A stretch of 64,000 bases of DNA, taken from contig CAKUAI010000002.1 in NCBI GenBank assembly GCA_934636245.1, positions 193,044 to 257,043 of the forward strand. The letters run 5' to 3'. The first letter of the stretch is position 1. Every line of letters starts with the position of its first letter. Of the stretch, positions 59,722 to 64,000 are shown piece after piece. Under the pieces are notes generated by a model. The model ran no database searches and had not been told where the DNA came from. It saw only the letters and a program-made list of their open reading frames with translations. Origin of the DNA: an uncultured Coriobacteriales bacterium. GTDB lineage: Bacteria; Actinomycetota; Coriobacteriia; Coriobacteriales; UMGS124. A program made the position numbers and the translations under genes.

Positions 59722-61212
59722 ATGGGCGAGATTCTGGATTTCAAGGGCCCGAAGACGACGGTCGCGTTCCCCGAGTTCTCCAACCCCGCCGCCGACAACG
59801 AGTGCGAGCTTGAGTACGATCCCAAGCCCGGCAGCGTCGGCGTGCTCGTGAACACGGACTCCCAGGGCGTGGCCCACTTCACGGTGACCGCGCCTGCCGA
59901 TGAGGTCGGCGAGGCCATCAAGCAGGCAAAGGACGGTCTGGCTGCCTCGTTCGGCGTGCCTGCCGGCGCAACCACGCTCGAGGCCATTCGCACGCAGATG
60001 GGCGAGGGCACCTTCGACGCCTTCATCACGACGTTCGTGCAGCGCCACTTCTTCGCCAAGGCCCTGCTGCGCACCTCCGTCCTGCCGTTCCTCGACCCCG
60101 ACCACCTGACGAGCGAGCCGCCGGTGGAGGGCCAGGACTACGTGTTCAAGATGGAGTGCCTGCTGCGCCCCTCCTACGAGCTCTCCTCCTACGAGCCTGT
60201 GAGCGTGAAGGTCCCCGAGAAGCAGGCCGTGGGCTCCAAGGACGTGACGGCCTACCTCGACAACATGTCCAAGGAGCTTGCTACCTGGGAAAACGACCCG
60301 TCCGCCACGCAGGTTGAGCGCGGCAGCCACGTGAGTCTCAACCTCGATTCAACGATCGACGGCAAGCCCTTCCCGCAGCTCACCGGCCGCCACGTTCCCT
60401 ACCTGGTGGGCTCGGGCCAGCTGGGCGACGAGTTCGACGACCAGCTCGTGGGCATGGCCCCGCGCGAGCGCAAGGAGTACAGCCTTTCGCTTCCCATGCC
60501 CGCCGAGGATGGCTCCATCAACTACCAGGTCGTGCAGGTCAAGGCGCAGATCGACGAGATCCAGCACAGCGTGCCCGCCGTCATTGACGACGGCTGGGTG
60601 ATGAAGAACCTGCCCGAGGCCCAGACGCTGCTGGGTCTTCGCAGCAAGGTCCGTACGATGCTCGAGCGCCAGGCGGACGCCGCCCAGCACACACAGCTCC
60701 TCGAGCTCACGGCCGCCGAGCTTGCCACGCGCCTGCAGGGCGAGCCCGACGAGCGCTATGTCGCCAAGATGCGCGACGAGCTGCTCTCCGAGACGATGCA
60801 GCGCCTGCAGATGCAGGGCCTCACGCTCGACGACGTGTTCGCCCAGCCCGGCTTTGACCACGAGGCTTGGGAGGCCGACCTCGACACCCAGGCAAAGGAC
60901 GCCCTGTGCCGCGGCCTGGCGCTTGACTCCCTGGCCGACCACCTCGACATCCAGCTTGACGAGAAGGACATCTCCGCCGTGGTGAGCCAGATGGCACCCG
61001 GCCATGAGCAGGAGGCTTACCAGGGCCTTCTCGACTCGGGTCAGATGCCCAAGATGTGCGAGATGGCGCTGCGCATGCGTGCCAACGAGTGGCTTGTCGA
61101 CCACCTGCCCAAGACGGTGGCCTCCACCGGCTCGGTCATCCTGGGCGGCGGCGAGTCGCGCCCGCGCTCCGACCGCCCGGCCGGCGACGGCCCCAAGCTC
61201 ACGCTGCTGTAA
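59722..61212 (+). CDS. tig: Trigger factor-like chaperone/peptidyl-prolyl isomerase
   Basis: This 496-residue protein has the trigger factor order: N-domain, FKBP-like domain (about 195-280; ERGSHVSLNLDSTIDGKPFPQ, LGDEFDDQLVGMAPRERKEY) and a helical C-domain. The C-domain helices and the tail GGGESRPRSDRPAGDG are typical. The ribosome-docking loop, usually GFRKGKVP, reads ASFGVPAGA, without the Arg-Lys pair. It could be a diverged TF or a TF paralogue that no longer binds ribosomes. Confidence 0.85.
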   Translation: MGEILDFKGPKTTVAFPEFSNPAADNECELEYDPKPGSVGVLVNTDSQGVAHFTVTAPADEVGEAIKQAKDGLAASFGVPAGATTLEAIRTQMGEGTFDAFITTFVQRHFFAKALLRTSVLPFLDPDHLTSEPPVEGQDYVFKMECLLRPSYELSSYEPVSVKVPEKQAVGSKDVTAYLDNMSKELATWENDPSATQVERGSHVSLNLDSTIDGKPFPQLTGRHVPYLVGSGQLGDEFDDQLVGMAPRERKEYSLSLPMPAEDGSINYQVVQVKAQIDEIQHSVPAVIDDGWVMKNLPEAQTLLGLRSKVRTMLERQADAAQHTQLLELTAAELATRLQGEPDERYVAKMRDELLSETMQRLQMQGLTLDDVFAQPGFDHEAWEADLDTQAKDALCRGLALDSLADHLDIQLDEKDISAVVSQMAPGHEQEAYQGLLDSGQMPKMCEMALRMRANEWLVDHLPKTVASTGSVILGGGESRPRSDRPAGDGPKLTLL

Positions 61213-61242
61213 GGCGAGCGGGCTTTTCATAGGTACGAGAGA

Positions 61243-61273
61243 GGGGGTCGTCCTTGCGGACGGCCCCCTTTTT
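61243..61273 (+). terminator. Terminator after tig
   Basis: GGGGGTCGTCC pairs with GGACGGCCCCC around a TTGC loop, and TTTTT follows. Confidence 0.9.
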
Positions 61274-61337
61274 GCTTGCGGGTTTTGTTGGGTGGATTCC
61301 GCGCGCCGCCGGTATCAGCGCGGCACCGCCGGCGCCC

Positions 61338-62801
61338 TTAGTCGCCGATGGCGTCGGGGTTGGAGCGCGCGGAGGTCCTTATCTGCTCAGGCTCGAGCTC
61401 GCCGAAGTTGGCGTCGCGGTCGTCGATGTCCACGTAGTCGCGGCGCTGGATGACGCTCTTGTAGGCGGGGCGGATGATGCGCCTGCCGCTCTCGAGCTCC
61501 TCGAAGCGGTGCGCCGCCCAGCCTGCCATGCGTGCCGTGGCGAACATGGGCGTGCACAGGTCCACTGGGATGCCGAGCATGTTGTACACGAAGCCGGTGT
61601 ACAGGTCGATGTTGGCGCACAGGACCTTGCGTGTGCCCTTCTCCTCGGCCATGACCTGCGGTGTCATGCGCTCGATGTTCTCGAGGAGCTTGAGCTCGCG
61701 CTCGAACTCGGTGCCCTTCGCCAGACGCGAGGCGTATTTGTGGCAGATGATGGCGCGCGGGTCGGAGAGCGTGTACACCGCGTGGCCCATGCCGTAGACC
61801 AGGCCCGTGCCGTCGCCGGCCTGCTTGCGCACGATGCGGCGCAGGTAGTCGGCCACCTGGCCCTCGTCGGTCCAGTCGTCCACGTGACGCTCGATGTCGA
61901 GGCACATCTCGCGCACCTTGCGGTTGGCGCCGCCGTGCTTGGGACCCTTGAGCGAGCCGATGGCGCCGGCGTAGGCCGAGTAGGCGTCGGTGCCGCTGGA
62001 AGTGAGCACGCGGCAGGTGAACGTGGAGTTGTTGCCGCCGCCGTGCTCGGCCTGCAGCATGAGCATGACGTCGAGCATGTGCGCCTCGTCGTCGGAGTAG
62101 GCATGGTCGGGGCGCAGCGCGTCCAGGATGGTCTCGGCGGTGGAGAGGCCGGCGCGGGGGCCGTGCCACACCATGTCGCCGCCGCGGTAGCACTGCTGGA
62201 TGGAGTAGTACGACAGCACGGCGATGCGCGGCATGCGCGAGATGAGGCTGAGCGCCGTGTCCACCTCGTGCTTGAACCCGGTGTCGTTGGGCGTGGGGTC
62301 GGTGGAGTAGAGGTGAAGCACGCAGCGGCTCAACATGTTCATGACGTCTTCGGAGGGGCTCGTGAGAATGTGGTCGTTCACGAAGCCGCGCGGCAGGTCG
62401 CGCTCGTAGTCAAGCACGCTCGTGAGCGTGGCGAGATCCTGCCTGGTGGGCAGGTGACCCGAGAACAGCAGGTAGACAAGCTCCTCGTAGCCGAAGCGGC
62501 CTTTGCCGGCCGTGCCCTCGACAAGGTCGTTGATGGTGTAGCCGCGAAGCGTCAGGCGGCCCTCGCAGGGCTCCTGGTCGCCCTCGTTCACCACGTAGCC
62601 GTGGACGTTGGAGATCTTGGTGATGCCGGCCACCACGCCCGTGCCGTCGGAGTTGCGCAGGCCGCGCTTGACGTTGGAGCGCTCAAACTGATGCGGGTCG
62701 ATGCTGTACGTCTCAGAGAAACGCTCGTAAATGTCGCAGGGTTCAGGCACCTTGTACGGCTGCTGCGAGTTGGCCATGGTGCTTGCAGTGGGCTGTTGCA
62801 T
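61338..62801 (-). CDS. gltA: Citrate synthase
   Basis: The 487-residue enzyme condenses acetyl-CoA with oxaloacetate. The catalytic motifs are AEHGGGNNSTF, KGPKHGGAN (His), GMGHAVYTLSDPR (His) and NIDLYTGFVYNMLGIP (Asp). It has an N-terminal extension of about 60 residues compared with the short bacterial type. ATG follows GAGGAGAGG. In an anaerobe it probably serves glutamate synthesis rather than a full cycle. Confidence 0.95.
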   Translation of the reverse strand: MQQPTASTMANSQQPYKVPEPCDIYERFSETYSIDPHQFERSNVKRGLRNSDGTGVVAGITKISNVHGYVVNEGDQEPCEGRLTLRGYTINDLVEGTAGKGRFGYEELVYLLFSGHLPTRQDLATLTSVLDYERDLPRGFVNDHILTSPSEDVMNMLSRCVLHLYSTDPTPNDTGFKHEVDTALSLISRMPRIAVLSYYSIQQCYRGGDMVWHGPRAGLSTAETILDALRPDHAYSDDEAHMLDVMLMLQAEHGGGNNSTFTCRVLTSSGTDAYSAYAGAIGSLKGPKHGGANRKVREMCLDIERHVDDWTDEGQVADYLRRIVRKQAGDGTGLVYGMGHAVYTLSDPRAIICHKYASRLAKGTEFERELKLLENIERMTPQVMAEEKGTRKVLCANIDLYTGFVYNMLGIPVDLCTPMFATARMAGWAAHRFEELESGRRIIRPAYKSVIQRRDYVDIDDRDANFGELEPEQIRTSARSNPDAIGD

Positions 62802-62928
62802 AGGGGTGCCTCTCCTCGTGCGGGTCAATCAAGAATGAAAGGTGGGTGCATCGCGACTGAGCCCGCCAGGCCGCCATACGCGGGGCGCGTGGCGGGCTGG
62901 CGGGGCATGGCCGCGGTGTGTCCGTGGG

Positions 62929-63207
62929 TTAAATGCGGTGCATGAAACGGAAAACGTCCTCGCGCTGCACCTGGATTTGAACGTCGAGCTGGTCGCTGAG
63001 GGCAAGCAGGGCGTCGCGCAGGGTGTCGAACGTCGTCTTGGTCTCGTCGAGGTCGACGAGCATGGTCATAGTGAAGATACCAGACAAGATGGTCTGGGAG
63101 ATGTCGACGATGTTTCCGTTGCATTCCGAAAGCGCCCCGGCAACGGCGGCTACGATGCCGCAGCGGTCTGCTCCGAGCACGGTGACGACGATACGGGTCT
63201 TATCCAT
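62929..63207 (-). CDS. ACT domain protein
   Basis: This single-domain 92-residue protein (MDKTRIVVTVLGADRCGIVAAVAGALSE...) matches the UPF0237/GcvR-like ACT family, which binds amino acids as a regulator. ATG follows AAGGAG. It lies 127 nt upstream of gltA on the same strand, so the two may be expressed together. Confidence 0.92.
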   Translation of the reverse strand: MDKTRIVVTVLGADRCGIVAAVAGALSECNGNIVDISQTILSGIFTMTMLVDLDETKTTFDTLRDALLALSDQLDVQIQVQREDVFRFMHRI

Positions 63208-63518
63208 GTGCGCTCCTTACGGCAGGGCGGCAGTGCCGCACGGTGGTATGACGCCGGATGGCAGGCAAGCCGACGGCGTCGCTTGGGTTTCCCGGGGTAT
63301 GGTACGGGGTTGAAGCCGTGCACCTCGGGACCTTCATTCTAGCGATACGAGGCGGAATTGCGTTAACTGCGTGTTGCGAACGCGAAACTTATATGAAGGC
63401 CATTGTGAGCAGGTTGTGTCATGTCACCACACAGGGAAAAAATACGCCAATATGTACGTGCTCTGTACAGGTGTACCGCTCCGAGGCAAAAGGCCTTGGA
63501 ACCGTCAAGGAGGCAATA
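63208..63518. other. Divergent spacer between the ACT gene and the FMN-binding lipoprotein
   Basis: No gene is seen. The half next to the lipoprotein is AT-richer (GAAAAAATACGCC near 63436) and holds a TGTACGTGCTCTGTACA partial palindrome near 63452-63468, a possible control site. No convincing -35/-10 pair was found. Confidence 0.4.
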
Positions 63519-64000
63519 ATGAACAACCGCGCGTTGATCGGCCTGTCTGCCGCTGCGATGTCGGCCCTCGTGGCCACTGCAGTTGGCTGCGGCGAGCCCC
63601 AGCAGAAGACCTACACTCCCGCTGAGGAGCCCGCTGCCACGGTAGAGGCTCCGGCCACCACCGAGGCCGAGACCACCGAGACCGAGGCTGCCGAGCCCGA
63701 GACCGCCGAGGCCGACAAGGCTGAGGAGACCACCGAGGCTGAGGGCGAGAAGGCCGAGGAGGCCGCTCCCGCCGAGGAGGCCACCGAGGCTGAGGCCGAG
63801 GCCGAGAAGACCGACGAGGCTGCCGCCTCTGACGCTGCCTACACCGACGGCGAGTACACCGCCGAGGGCAAGGGCATCGGCGGCAAGGTGCCCGTGACCG
63901 TGACCGTCGAGGGCGGCAAGGTCGCCGAGGTCACCGTGGGCGACAACTCCGAGACCCAGGGCATCGGCTCCAAGGCCATCGAGCAGCTGCCCGAGGCCAT
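63519..64000 (+). CDS. FMN-binding domain lipoprotein (PplA-like), C-terminus cut by window edge
   Basis: The first 160 codons are present. A lipoprotein signal ends at Cys24 (SALVATAVGC). An acidic linker of about 80 residues of Glu/Ala/Thr follows, then the start of an FMN-binding domain (DGEYTAEGKGIGGKVPVTVTV, VGDNSETQGIGSKAIEQLPE). The Thr/Ser that carries covalent FMN should lie past the edge. ATG follows AAGGAGG. The ApbE at 54141 could flavinylate it; PplA of Listeria is the closest functional analogue I know. Confidence 0.9.
   Translation, partial: MNNRALIGLSAAAMSALVATAVGCGEPQQKTYTPAEEPAATVEAPATTEAETTETEAAEPETAEADKAEETTEAEGEKAEEAAPAEEATEAEAEAEKTDEAAASDAAYTDGEYTAEGKGIGGKVPVTVTVEGGKVAEVTVGDNSETQGIGSKAIEQLPEA

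Overview
The window is from a GC-rich anaerobe of the actinobacterial class Coriobacteriia, with a Collinsella/Enorma/Olsenella-like gene complement. Evidence for this: strong G/C third-position bias, a transketolase split into two genes, class III (oxygen-sensitive) ribonucleotide reductase as the only RNR seen, a LuxR-type regulator with many membrane segments, a SARP-like giant regulator, tmRNA with a tag ending YALAA, and ferredoxin-like aldo/keto reductase. The genus is an inference; no rRNA is present.

Layout. 1-6.4 kb: partial class A penicillin-binding protein, tyrS, and a large SARP/ATPase regulator. 6.6-18 kb: housekeeping genes secA-prfB, a split transketolase, then the tight run ftsE-ftsX-rnr-(TPR protein)-smpB, followed by ssrA (tmRNA) at 19.3 kb with a patatin-like lipase opposite. 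19.7-26.6 kb: an AT-richer accessory operon on the minus strand (secreted small protein, membrane-anchored protein, two ABC permeases, ABC ATPase, twin-arginine exported protein) preceded by a regulator with two separate LuxR DNA-binding domains. 26.6-41 kb: rph, murI, glycerate kinase, an LCP cell-wall ligase, an acetyltransferase, nadE, hsp20, tilS-hpt-ftsH, menA. 41-46 kb: nrdD-nrdG with NrdR boxes and a nested-palindrome spacer, then an AAA ATPase with its own operator array. 46-53 kb: MATE exporter, a gene remnant, and a second exported-protein/ABC/two-component block that appears inserted between partial copies of an aldo/keto reductase. 53-56 kb: Gx transporter-apbE-NusG domain II operon. 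56-64 kb: tRNA-Lys, MMPL exporter, HIT protein, trigger factor-like protein, citrate synthase, ACT protein, and a partial FMN-binding lipoprotein.

How parts work together. SmpB and tmRNA (with RNase R nearby) form the trans-translation set. NrdD needs NrdG for activation, and both probably answer to NrdR. The 53-56 kb operon, the FMN-binding lipoprotein at the right edge and menA together match most parts of a flavin-based extracellular electron transfer locus (EetB, FmnB, EetA, PplA and a quinone step). The two accessory blocks (20-26 kb and 48-52 kb) share a pattern: small exported protein(s), an ABC exporter and a dedicated sensor/regulator.

Most interesting observations: a release factor 2 whose codon-reading tripeptide is SPT, not SPF; a NAD synthetase whose glutaminase triad is gone; three families of intergenic palindromic repeats (17.9/35.0/35.1 kb; 40.0/56.2 kb; 43.6-44.1 kb); a kinase and response regulator that converge and overlap tail to tail; and the electron-transfer-like locus.
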